Of a stretch of 43,673 nt of DNA, positions 1-7,471 are shown one piece after another. Made by a program: the position numbers and the translations under genes. Position 1 is the first letter of the stretch, and each line of letters begins with the position of its first letter. The notes under the pieces were generated by a model, which did not search any database, was not told where the DNA came from, and saw only the letters and a program-made list of their open reading frames with translations. Source of the DNA: an uncultured Rhodoblastus sp. (GTDB lineage: Bacteria; Pseudomonadota; Alphaproteobacteria; Rhizobiales; Beijerinckiaceae); assembly GCF_903903185.1 (NCBI RefSeq), contig NZ_CAIUXT010000044.1:1-43673 (forward strand). The letters are read 5' to 3'.

Positions 1-135
1 GCCAATCTCCTCCAGCGCGTCACCAAAGTTCGAAAAGGCCAAAAACGGCGCGACGCGCCGAACAATTACGCGCGACCAGCGGCGCAGACCTCGTCTCCAT
101 CGGCCAGGGAGGCAACTCGCGGTGAATAGATCAGG

Positions 136-402
136 CTAGCGGGCCTTCACCCAGCCCGCCTCTTTGCCGGAGCCGACGACCGTCTTCCCGAAGTATGCGG
201 CGGCAGCGGAGGCGAGCGCCGCCGCGATCGCGAGCGACGATCCCAGACCGCTCGGCGTCGGGAAGATTGTTGTCGCCGCTCCACAGAGAGCGGCGACAAC
301 AATACAGATCAGCGCAAGGACATTCCAGAAATCCGATTCCAACTGCAGGTCGCGCGCCCGCTTCGCCCAGCCCCGGTAGTTCGCCCAGCTATCCTTCATC
401 AT
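136..402 (-). CDS. Small two-helix membrane protein, unknown function
   Basis: This is an 88-residue protein. I start it at 402 because AGGAG stands seven bases before that ATG; a second ATG follows at 399, and the frame extends to 585 without another good ribosome site. It opens with a basic/aromatic amphipathic stretch (WANYRGWAKRARDL) followed by two hydrophobic segments at about residues 27-45 and 53-72, then a short basic tail. A helix leading into a two-helix hairpin recalls SLATT/DUF4231-type small membrane proteins of bacterial conflict systems, but the similarity is only in shape. It lies downstream of, and on the same strand as, a broken TIR/WD40 gene, so it may be left over from the same defence locus. 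The function is not recognised. Confidence 0.55.
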   Translation of the reverse strand: MMKDSWANYRGWAKRARDLQLESDFWNVLALICIVVAALCGAATTIFPTPSGLGSSLAIAAALASAAAAYFGKTVVGSGKEAGWVKAR

Positions 403-613
403 AATCGTTCTCCTAGCGTCGCTTGCATCGACATTCTGTCGTTGACTCGATTGAGTTGTCGGCCGGTCGCCAAGGCCCGCTGTTCCGACCGAAACTTCGG
501 CGTTTCGGCGCCATGAATGGCGCGCATCAGAAAGCCGCGGTTGAAGCCCGCAATGCAGCCCAAGCGATCGTCTTCCGGATTCCATGGCGTCCCGCGTTGC
601 GGCCGGGTGGTTG

Positions 614-1114
614 CTACGGCAGAGGGCAAATTTTCGGATCGAGCCTGAATTGAGAATGGCTGGAGCTGTGGACTTCGTCCGCGTTCAGATTGCGGCCCGC
701 TATTCGGCAGGCAAGCGTCTTCAGATCGGTCGGATTCACCTGGTACAGTTCGCTGTCGGCATCGGTCGAGGCAAACATCAAGCTGTCAGGACTGAATGGA
801 TTGGCGCAGTACTCGGTTTGATTGAGCGCCAGGCGCTTTCCATTCGGGCTAAACGAAACACAAAGCCCGACTGGCGCGTTGAGTAATGCCGAGGAGGTGG
901 AGGGATCGTCATTAATCGAGCTCCACAGGCGAACAGTTCGGTCTTCATTCCCTGTAGCCAGCCACTTGCTGTCGGGGCTGAAGGCCAGCGAAAGGGTTCG
1001 CGCATTGTGGCCTCGGAGCACGAAGTCGCGGATCTCGATTGCTTTATCGTTGTTGTGGCTCGAATGACTGATAAAAAGAAGTGCCATAGGCCGGACCCAG
1101 TTTTGCCGAGACAC
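614..1114 (-). pseudogene. Collapsed TIR/WD40-repeat protein gene
   Basis: The open frame encodes a chimeric remnant. Residues 10-33 (MALLFISHSS and following) match the start of bacterial TIR domains. After IRDFVL the frame jumps straight into a WD40 blade (GHNARTLSLAFSPDSKWLA, then RTVRLW), with no rest of the TIR fold and no NACHT or other linker. A second partial blade (FSPNGKRLAL) passes abruptly into another (FSPDSLMFAS) and then into the LACRIAGRNL tail typical of the end of long WD40 proteins. Intact relatives are usually about a thousand residues; this has 166. Starts are GTG at 1114 or ATG at 1087. Frame-preserving deletions of a TIR-(NACHT)-WD40 gene, a known defence/signalling architecture, explain it best. 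A functional product is unlikely. Confidence 0.65.
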
Positions 1115-1597
1115 CTTGAAATCCTCAAAATTTGTACCAGTTCAGACGACCGTGCAAGTCGAATAGTACAACTTATTTTTATTGTGATTCCCAAATTGAC
1201 GCTACGGTGCCTGTCCGCGGGGCGGCGTCTTTGCTTTGCATCGATCCTCGCTGAGGGGAAACGGTTCTACTTCTGCCACGCCGTCACCAGTCTCCAGCAG
1301 CGCCAGCGGGCGAGATGTGGGCGAGATGGTATTTCGAGACATCGACGCAGATGGTATCATTCTGCATCTTTTCCGCGCCTCTACTTGCCATCCGGGGCTC
1401 TCCCCCGTGTATTTGTGCGTGTCTGGTACAGTGTCGATATCGCGTTCACGTTGCTGCACGAGACGAAGTAAGCGAGAGGGATGGAGGAGACAGCCAGACC
1501 ACGACGCGATTGTCGACACTGGCCCGCGACGCGTGCGCGGCCTTCTGGGAAGGTCCGGACTTCCTGCTAAAGTGCTCGTTCAGCCAATGGCGGCAAT
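1115..1597. other. Gene-poor stretch, no supported feature
   Basis: Open frames here are short, overlap one another on both strands and show no recognisable motif or convincing ribosome-binding site. It lies between the broken TIR/WD40 gene and the broken crtC fragment and looks like decayed DNA at the edge of the photosynthesis cluster. Confidence 0.5.
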
Positions 1598-1857
1598 CCG
1601 CCGAATGGAGCCATCGCCGCTAAAAAATCTACGGCCTCCGCCCGCCTTCCTCTCTCACAACCCGACCTCACACCCGAGGCATTCGAAACGGCAGCATCGC
1701 CTTGACGACGGGGTTTACAAAACGGTCGAGATCGAGGCTCTCGTGCGTCGAAATGGCGTCCTCGCCATCGACGCAATGCGCGATGCTGGAACGCGCGTAG
1801 AAGGGAGCGTCCCCCAGCGTCGCCAGCACGCGCGCCGGGCGTTCGCTTCGGGTGAGA
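1598..1857 (-). pseudogene. Truncated duplicate of the crtC 3' end
   Basis: This segment aligns without gaps to 2744-3003, the 3' end of crtC plus its downstream bases, at a constant offset of 1146. I count 28 differences over 260 positions (about 89% identity). Read in the crtC frame it encodes a CrtC-like C-terminus (DAPFYARSSIAHCVDGEDA, then NPVVKAMLPFRMPRV) and stops earlier than the real gene, at a TGA. Upstream of 1857 the similarity ends abruptly, so there is no start and no catalytic portion. Either a partial duplication or recombination with a related photosynthesis cluster could have produced it. Confidence 0.8.
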
Positions 1858-1961
1858 CTGCGCGAGCATTTTGCGCACGCACGGCTGCAGCCCGTTGCAA
1901 GACCCCGCCTGCCAATCTTAATCAGCCCGCCGGATTGGACGCGAGCGACGGCGAAAACGGA

Positions 1962-2333
1962 TCAGGCCGCCGCGTTTTGAGCCCGCAAGCGACTTGCAAG
2001 AGCGCGCATGACGTTGAGCGCGAAATGCGGGGTTTCGCTGACCATGAACAAAAACTGTTTTTCCGTGACCGGAACGATTGTGACGTCCGTTGCGGCGGTA
2101 GCCGTCGCGCTGCGGGGCTGTTTGTCGATCAGCACCATTTCGCCAAAAATGCCATGATCGCCGATGGTCGCGAGCACCCGGCCGCCGCAGGAAATCTCAA
2201 CCTGACCGTGTTCGACGACGAAAAGTTCGGTAGCGATGTCGCCTTCCCGAAAGATCGTCTCGCCTTTTTTGAACGCTCGGACTGGAATGCCGGCTCCTAC
2301 AAGCATTTTGAATTGAACTTCGTTGTTCGACAT
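1962..2333 (-). CDS. Cyclic nucleotide-binding domain protein (single domain)
   Basis: This 123-residue protein is essentially one cNMP-binding beta-roll of the CRP/FNR fold. It shows the usual order: FKKGETIFREGDIATELFVV near residues 22-41, a glycine turn, then IFGEMVLIDKQPRSATATA (about 63-81), which is the phosphate-binding cassette with the FGE...RSAT pattern. It ends in a single helix with no helix-turn-helix, so it should not bind DNA itself. GTGAGGG lies six bases before the ATG. Such stand-alone domains may sense cAMP/cGMP or act as partner subunits; the ligand is not known. It sits between the broken crtC copy and the intact crtC, on the same strand. Confidence 0.85.
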   Translation of the reverse strand: MSNNEVQFKMLVGAGIPVRAFKKGETIFREGDIATELFVVEHGQVEISCGGRVLATIGDHGIFGEMVLIDKQPRSATATAATDVTIVPVTEKQFLFMVSETPHFALNVMRALASRLRAQNAAA

Positions 2334-2743
2334 TCGAGACCCTCACGCTTTGGGACGGAACCACACCCGGCTTAAGCGCCTTTAGTAGCGGTTTATTACA
2401 TTTTGATGACGAGGCCAAAGCGCATCCGAATGGCGTTCTTTGCAACCTGGTCGCGGAGACCGACCGCCCGATGTCGGTGAGACAGGCGCGCTCGACGGCG
2501 CTGCGCTCGATCTTGCTCGGCCATTGATTCCGCGAGAAGTCGCAAGCGATCTCGTTGGTCCTTGCCGTCGCCAATGCAAAGTCGCCGGGGCGCCTCAATT
2601 CCGGCGGGGGCCGAAAGTCCGCTACGCGTCGAAATCATCGGCGCTACTTCATCAAACCCAAATTACCGCTCATGGCGCAACCTGCTCATTCGGCAATCGA
2701 CCGGTGATTTCTCGCGGCCGGTCCTTCACGCTATGCCCGCTCC
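2334..2743. other. Gene-poor stretch, no supported feature
   Basis: Several overlapping open frames occur on both strands, but none has a recognisable motif together with a good start. It separates the cNMP-binding protein gene from the 3' end of crtC and may be decayed or inserted DNA. Confidence 0.45.
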
Positions 2744-3003
2744 CCGCCGAATGGAGCCATCGCCGCTAAAAAAGCTACGGCTTTCGCCCGTCTTCCTCTC
2801 TCACCGCCGGCCCTCGCGCCCTTGGCATGCGGAACGGCAGCATCGCCTTGACGACGGGGTTGGCAAAACGGTCGAGATCGAGGCTTTCGTGCATCGAAAT
2901 GGCGTCCTCGCCATCGACGCGATGCGCGATCCGCGAGCGCGCGTAGAAGGGCGCGTCCTCCAGCGTCTCCAGTACGCGCGCCGGGCGCTCGCTTCGGGTG
3001 AGG
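2744..3003. repeat. Direct repeat, intact copy (crtC 3' end)
   Basis: This is the second copy of the 260-bp direct repeat whose degenerate partner is at 1598-1857. It includes the last part of crtC and about 31 bases downstream, where CGCCGCTAAAAAA is shared by both copies. Confidence 0.8.
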
Positions 3004-3728
3004 CGGGGCAGCCGCCAGAGGGTTTGCGGCAAGGGGACGACGCCCGGCGCCGGCCTTTCGACCCATTCGCCGCTTTCGGTGAAAATCAGGCTCAGCGCGG
3101 TTTGGCCGCCGCGCCGGTTTTCGGATTCGTAAAACACCCGCGTCCCTTCGCGCAGGCGCGCGCGCGACCAATGCCAGGAGCTAAAACCGGCTTCGAGCGG
3201 TTCATCGCCGCGATTGGTGTCGAAATAGGCGTGGCCGCGCCATTGGATCGCCGGGTGCTTCATCTCGACGCTGACGCGCGCGAGCGGGGCGATGGGGCGC
3301 CAGAAATGGCGCCCCTGCGACTCGAGTTCGAACGACTGGCGGTTGAGCGTCTCGGCATCGAGCCGCACCCGGCCGATCAGCCGGCGCGGCAAGGGCGCGC
3401 AAATCTCGTCGATGTCGATGTCGAGGCCCTGCCCGTCCCAATGCAGCGCGCTCGGCCCGACCGCGAAAGAATTCGTCGAACGCGCGAGCGCGCCGGCGCC
3501 GCGCTCGGTCATCGACCAGCGCGCGCCGCCGCCATAAAGTGCGACATTGATGGCGCAATGATCTTCCGGAGCGCGCCGGCCGCTCCAGGCGTAATAAGGC
3601 GAGAACACGCTGCCGACGAAGGCGATGATGGTCAGACCATGCTGTCCGTCGTCGCTGATGGCGTCGACGTACCACCAGACGTAGCCTCCCGGCGCGACGG
3701 GCGCAGCGAAGTCGGGTCCGGGCGCCAC
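2775..3728 (-). CDS. crtC: CrtC, acyclic carotenoid 1,2-hydratase
   Basis: CrtC adds water across the terminal C1-C2 double bond of neurosporene/lycopene-type carotenoids, before desaturation by CrtD and methylation by CrtF. The family is recognised from PGGYVWWYVDAISDDGQHGL near the N-terminus, followed by FVGSVFSPYYAW and HCAINVALYG, and later HFWRPIAPLARV. No ATG is available near the conserved start. I use the GTG at 3728 (317 residues), just before APGPDFAAPVAPGGYVWW; it lacks a strong ribosome site. The frame stays open upstream to 4016 but there only mirrors crtD. With this start the gene overlaps the crtD 3' end by 97 bases, which suggests translational coupling. A broken copy of its 3' end lies 1.1 kb downstream. 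Confidence 0.9.
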   Translation of the reverse strand: MAPGPDFAAPVAPGGYVWWYVDAISDDGQHGLTIIAFVGSVFSPYYAWSGRRAPEDHCAINVALYGGGARWSMTERGAGALARSTNSFAVGPSALHWDGQGLDIDIDEICAPLPRRLIGRVRLDAETLNRQSFELESQGRHFWRPIAPLARVSVEMKHPAIQWRGHAYFDTNRGDEPLEAGFSSWHWSRARLREGTRVFYESENRRGGQTALSLIFTESGEWVERPAPGVVPLPQTLWRLPRLTRSERPARVLETLEDAPFYARSRIAHRVDGEDAISMHESLDLDRFANPVVKAMLPFRMPRARGPAVREEDGRKP

Positions 3729-5254
3729 GACAGGTCCGAGAGCATCGCCAGCGCCGCCTGACGCCCCGACAGCGCCGCCATCGGTACGCCCGGACCCGGA
3801 TGCACGCCCCCTCCCGCCAGATAGAGCCCCGGCAGCCGCGACCGCGCCCCCGGCCGCATGAACGAGGCTCTCCATCCGTGTGTCGCCGGGCCGTAGAGCG
3901 CGCCTCCCGTCGCCGGAAAGAAAGTGGCGAAATCCGCCGGCGTCGTCACCGCCCGCTGCGTCCAGGTCAGCCGGGCGCCGCAATCCTCCATCACCCGCAT
4001 CGCCGCTTTTTCGCATCTTTCGATCTCCTGCCCGCCAAGCGCGTGGGGGCCCTCGGGGGGCGCGTTGATCAAACAGAACAGCCGCTCGGTTTCGCCCGGC
4101 TTGGTGTCGGCGTCGCCGCGATCGCCGGCGCAGACATAGACGGTCGGCCGCGCCGGCGCCCGTCCGCGTTTGAAGATCGCGTCGAATTCCTCGGGATAGT
4201 CGTCGCCGAAAAACACATTATGCCGAATGAGCGGCGCGCCCTCGATGCTGCCGACCCCCGCGAAGGTCACAGCCGACAGCGAGCGCGCGCCTGGCGGCGT
4301 CGGCTTGGCCGCCGCTTGCGCCTGCGGCCCCAGCAGACCCAAGCCCGAGACGTCGCCATTATACAGGATCGCGTCGGCTTCGAAACGCTTCCCGGAATCC
4401 GTGACGACGGCGCGCGCCCGCCCGCCCTCGACGACGAGACTCTCGACCCGCTCGCCGTATTGAAAACGCGCGCCGCGCGCTTCGGCGAATCCGGCGAGCG
4501 CCTCGGCGAGCTTGATCATGCCGCCTTCGACGTACCAGACGCCCTCGCGTTCGACATCGGCTACGAGCATCAGCGTCGCCGGCGCAAGGAACGGCGACGA
4601 GCCGCAATAGGTGGCGTAACGTCCGAATAATTGCCGCAGCCGGGGGTCGCGAAAATGCGCGCCGAGCGCCGGCCAAAGCGTCTGGAAGGGAGAGATCGCC
4701 AGGATGTCGCGCCAGCGCCGCCATCCGATCCGCGCCGCAAGCGAAATCGGATTGGGGCGCGAGGCGCGCATGTAGGAGCGATCGAGGGTCGCGTGAATGC
4801 GCGCCGCGCGCGCGGCGAAAGCGCGATAGCCTTCCGCCTCGCGCGCATCCGAAAAATCCCGGATCGCCGCGACATTGGCCTCGATGTCGGCGAACAGGTC
4901 GAGCCGCGAGCCGTCGGTCCAGAAGTGACGCGCCAGCCGTTCGGCGCGCGTCAGGGTCAGGTGATCGCGCAGCGCGCCGCCGCATTCCTCGAACAGGGAT
5001 TCGAACACATCGGCCAGGGTGAACACGGTCGGACCGACATCGAGGCTCTGGCCGGCGACGTCTACCGAGCGGAGTTTGCCGCCGGGAGCGCCGGCGGCCT
5101 CGATCACCAGCGTGTCGAGACCCTGCGCGGCCGAAATCAGCGCCGCCGCCAGGCCGCCGACGCCGGCGCCGACGATGATGACCTTTGGCCTTTTCGCACC
5201 GGCTGGCCCTGTCGCCATGGTTGGCCTTCCCGCCATGGTTGGCCTTTTCGCCAT
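3632..5254 (-). CDS. crtD: CrtD, hydroxyneurosporene/methoxyneurosporene C-3,4 desaturase
   Basis: CrtD is an FAD-dependent amine-oxidase-fold desaturase that introduces the 3,4 double bond into 1-hydroxy or 1-methoxy acyclic carotenoids. Visible marks are the Rossmann dinucleotide motif VGAGVGGL at residues 28-35, the EAAGAPGGK segment, DVGPTVFT, and the C-terminal signature YLAGGGVHPGPGVPMAALSG. From 5254 it has 540 residues. Three in-frame ATGs at 5254, 5236 and 5218 lie in an 18-bp tandem repeat, each later one preceded by AAGG, so the true start is uncertain by 6-12 residues. It is divergent from crtE and leads the crtDC unit. Regulation is expected from the two TGT-N12-ACA sites upstream. 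Confidence 0.93.
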   Translation of the reverse strand: MAKRPTMAGRPTMATGPAGAKRPKVIIVGAGVGGLAAALISAAQGLDTLVIEAAGAPGGKLRSVDVAGQSLDVGPTVFTLADVFESLFEECGGALRDHLTLTRAERLARHFWTDGSRLDLFADIEANVAAIRDFSDAREAEGYRAFAARAARIHATLDRSYMRASRPNPISLAARIGWRRWRDILAISPFQTLWPALGAHFRDPRLRQLFGRYATYCGSSPFLAPATLMLVADVEREGVWYVEGGMIKLAEALAGFAEARGARFQYGERVESLVVEGGRARAVVTDSGKRFEADAILYNGDVSGLGLLGPQAQAAAKPTPPGARSLSAVTFAGVGSIEGAPLIRHNVFFGDDYPEEFDAIFKRGRAPARPTVYVCAGDRGDADTKPGETERLFCLINAPPEGPHALGGQEIERCEKAAMRVMEDCGARLTWTQRAVTTPADFATFFPATGGALYGPATHGWRASFMRPGARSRLPGLYLAGGGVHPGPGVPMAALSGRQAALAMLSDLSWRPDPTSLRPSRREATSGGTSTPSATTDSMV

Positions 5255-5302
5255 CAGACCAACTCGAACTTCGCGCGAAAACGATTGACGCGAGGACAAA
5301 AA

Positions 5303-5320
5303 TGTCAATATTATATTACA
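5303..5320. promoter_or_regulatory. PpsR/CrtJ-type operator, site 1
   Basis: Here is an exact TGT-N12-ACA, with the AT-rich spacer CAATATTATATT. PpsR/CrtJ, the redox- and light-linked repressor of purple-bacterial photosynthesis genes, binds this pattern, usually as pairs. The site lies 49 bases upstream of the crtD start and 37 bases upstream of crtE. Confidence 0.8.
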
Positions 5321-5327
5321 CATTGGA

Positions 5328-5345
5328 TGTCTAATAAAAAAGACA
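5328..5345. promoter_or_regulatory. PpsR/CrtJ-type operator, site 2
   Basis: This is a second exact TGT-N12-ACA (spacer CTAATAAAAAAG), starting 25 bases after the first, which permits cooperative binding. It ends 12 bases before the crtE ATG, so a bound repressor would sit over the start region of crtE. Confidence 0.75.
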
Positions 5346-5357
5346 ACGGAGGCGGGG

Positions 5358-6227
5358 ATGCAGCAGGCGAAGCGCGTCGAAATGGCTCTGGAGATGGCTT
5401 TGGCGGAAGCGGCGGGACCTCGGTCGCCTCCGCTGCTCGCTGCGGCGCTGCGTTACGCCCTGTTTCCCGGCGGACACCGGATCAGGCCGCAAATCGTGCT
5501 CTCGGTTGCGCGCGCCTGCGGCGACGCCAATCCGGAGGGCGCGGACGCCGCCGCGGCGGCGATTGAACTGCTGCACAGCGCCTCGCTCATTCATGACGAT
5601 CTGCCGGCCTTCGACGACGCCGGCACGCGGCGCGGGAAGCCGTCGGTGCATGTGCAGTTCGGCGAGCCGATCGCCGTCCTGGCCGGCGACGCGCTCATCA
5701 TTCTCGCTTACGAGACGCTGGGACGCGGCTTCGCGACCGATCCGCGCCAGCTCGGGCAGCTGGTTTCCATCGTTTCGCGGGCGGTCGGCGCCCCGGGCGG
5801 CATTGTCGCCGGTCAGGCGTGGGAATCGGAGACCGCGATTCCGCTGGTCGATTATCAGCGCGCCAAGACCGGCGCCCTGTTCGCCGGAGCGACCCTCGCG
5901 GGCGCGGCGGCGGCGGGCTGGGATCCCGAACCGTGGCGCGCGCTGGGCGAGGCGATTGGCGAAGCCTATCAGGTGGCCGACGACCTGCGCGATCTTCTGT
6001 GCAGCGCGGAGGAGCTCGGCAAGCCCGTCGGACAGGACGAGCGCCGCGCGCGGCCCAATGCGGCGACGCAATTGGGGATCGGCGGCGCCAAGACGCGACT
6101 GACCGCACTCGCCGATCTGGCCGCGGACTCGATACCCGCTTGCCCCGGCGCCGAGGAATTGCGCGCGGTGATTCGCGCTCAGACCCGGCAATTGTTCCCG
6201 TCGCAACTCGCCCAGTTCGCTGCGTGA
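5358..6227 (+). CDS. crtE: CrtE, geranylgeranyl diphosphate synthase
   Basis: CrtE condenses farnesyl diphosphate with isopentenyl diphosphate to give the C20 precursor of carotenoids and of the bacteriochlorophyll phytyl tail. The 289-residue protein has the trans-prenyltransferase pattern: PGGHRIRP near 37-44, a first aspartate-rich region DDLPAFDDAGTRRGKP at 80-95, LAGDALI near 108-114 and the second region DDLRD at 208-212. GGAGG stands five bases before the ATG. It is the first gene of the rightward photosynthesis superoperon, one base ahead of crtF, and its promoter carries two PpsR/CrtJ-type sites. The first aspartate region has alanine-glycine where many relatives have further aspartates, a variant I remember from alphaproteobacterial CrtE. 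Confidence 0.93.
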   Translation: MQQAKRVEMALEMALAEAAGPRSPPLLAAALRYALFPGGHRIRPQIVLSVARACGDANPEGADAAAAAIELLHSASLIHDDLPAFDDAGTRRGKPSVHVQFGEPIAVLAGDALIILAYETLGRGFATDPRQLGQLVSIVSRAVGAPGGIVAGQAWESETAIPLVDYQRAKTGALFAGATLAGAAAAGWDPEPWRALGEAIGEAYQVADDLRDLLCSAEELGKPVGQDERRARPNAATQLGIGGAKTRLTALADLAADSIPACPGAEELRAVIRAQTRQLFPSQLAQFAA

Positions 6228-6228
6228 A

Positions 6229-7395
6229 ATGACCCAATTCGCCGCCTCCGCGCGCGCCGGCGCAGGGTCGGTGGTGGACGCCTTTCGCCAATGGCGCAGG
6301 CGGATGATCGCCCAACCCGCCTTTCAGAGATGGGCGGCGGGATTCCCTTTGACGCGCAGCGTCGCGGAGCGGCAATCGGGCGCCTTGTTCGATCTCTGCT
6401 CCGGATTCGTCTATTCGCAAATCCTCGCGGCCTGCGTTCGCCTGAACCTGTTTTCGCGTCTGGCCGAAGGGCCGCGCCCCTGTGCGGCCCTGGCCGAAGA
6501 ACTCGGTCTGACCGTCGAGGCGACGCGGCGGCTGCTTCGGGCGGCGGCGGCCCTGAACCTCGTCGAGCGGCTTTCCGACGACCGCTACGGTCTTGCCGAC
6601 CTCGGCGCGGCCATGCTCGGCAATCCCGCGATTGAAGCCTTCGTGGAGCACCACGCTCTGCTTTACGCGGACCTCGCCGATCCCGTGGCGCTGCTGCGCG
6701 GCGAGGCGTCGACCCGCCTGTCCGGTTTTTGGCCCTATGCCGAGCGCAAGCCCGGCGATCCGCCGCTTGCCGAACCCGATCCCGAAACCGCTCGCGCCTA
6801 TGCGCGCTACAGCGAACTGATGTCGCGTTCGCAGGCGCTCATCGCCGAGGACGTGCTCGAAGCCTTTCCGCCGCGCGGCCGGCGCCGCTGGCTCGATGTT
6901 GGCGCGGGCGAAGGCGCCTTTGTCGCGGCGCTTATGGCCAGGGCGCCCGACCTGGAGGCCATGATTTTCGATCTTCCACCCGTTGCCGCGCGGGCGCGCG
7001 CGGCGCTGGAGAAGCGCGGCCTATTGTCGCGGGTCGAGATTTTCGAAGGCGACTTTCTTGCCGACCCCCTTCCCAAGGGCGCGGATATCCTGTCGCTCGT
7101 TCGCATCCTGCACGATCACGACGACGATTCGGTCGCTGTCCTGCTCGGCCGCGCGCACGACGCGCTGGCGCCCGGCGCGACCCTGATGATTGCGGAGCCG
7201 ATGGCGGGCGCGCGCGGCGCCGAGCGCGTCGGCGACGCCTATTTCGGTTTCTATCTCCTCGCCATGGGACGCGGCCGAGCCCGGTCCTCGTCCGAGATCG
7301 CGACGCTGCTCGACGCGGCGGGGTTCGATTCGGTCCGCGAATTGAAAACCCGACGCCCGCTTCTCGTCAGCGTCCTGACCGCGCGGCGGGTGTAA
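6229..7395 (+). CDS. crtF: CrtF, hydroxyneurosporene-family O-methyltransferase
   Basis: CrtF methylates the tertiary hydroxyl group made by CrtC, using S-adenosylmethionine, to give 1-methoxy carotenoids of the spheroidene/spirilloxanthin series. The 388-residue protein has an N-terminal winged-helix dimerisation part (LFDLCSGFVYSQ, then LNLFSRL, about 53-78), an SAM-binding LDVGAGEGAF at 222-231, the FDLPPV motif at 247-252 and the catalytic-region RILHDHDDD at 292-300. The ATG follows the crtE stop after one base, so the two are coupled. There is no crtA, crtB or crtI in the window; phytoene synthesis and desaturation must be encoded elsewhere. Confidence 0.93.
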   Translation: MTQFAASARAGAGSVVDAFRQWRRRMIAQPAFQRWAAGFPLTRSVAERQSGALFDLCSGFVYSQILAACVRLNLFSRLAEGPRPCAALAEELGLTVEATRRLLRAAAALNLVERLSDDRYGLADLGAAMLGNPAIEAFVEHHALLYADLADPVALLRGEASTRLSGFWPYAERKPGDPPLAEPDPETARAYARYSELMSRSQALIAEDVLEAFPPRGRRRWLDVGAGEGAFVAALMARAPDLEAMIFDLPPVAARARAALEKRGLLSRVEIFEGDFLADPLPKGADILSLVRILHDHDDDSVAVLLGRAHDALAPGATLMIAEPMAGARGAERVGDAYFGFYLLAMGRGRARSSSEIATLLDAAGFDSVRELKTRRPLLVSVLTARRV

Positions 7396-7420
7396 ATTTA
7401 ACTTGACGATTTAATTCGTC
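7391..7420 (+). promoter_or_regulatory. Candidate bchC promoter/operator
   Basis: Overlapping the crtF stop, TGT-N12-ACG (7391-7408) is one base away from the PpsR/CrtJ consensus. It overlaps a -35-like TTGACG (7404-7409), with a weak -10-like TAAAGT 16 bases on. An inverted repeat GACGA-N6-TCGTC spans 7405-7420. This AT-rich patch in GC-rich DNA could provide an internal promoter for bchCXYZ-puf. Confidence 0.45.
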
Positions 7421-7471
7421 GGATTAAAGTTACAGTGGTGAAAATCAAGACGCGAGCAGAAGGTCCACGTC

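Noticed and set aside
1236..2375. 379-codon plus-strand frame across the broken crtC copy and the cNMP gene
   Set aside because: It is antisense to better supported features and has no recognisable domain.
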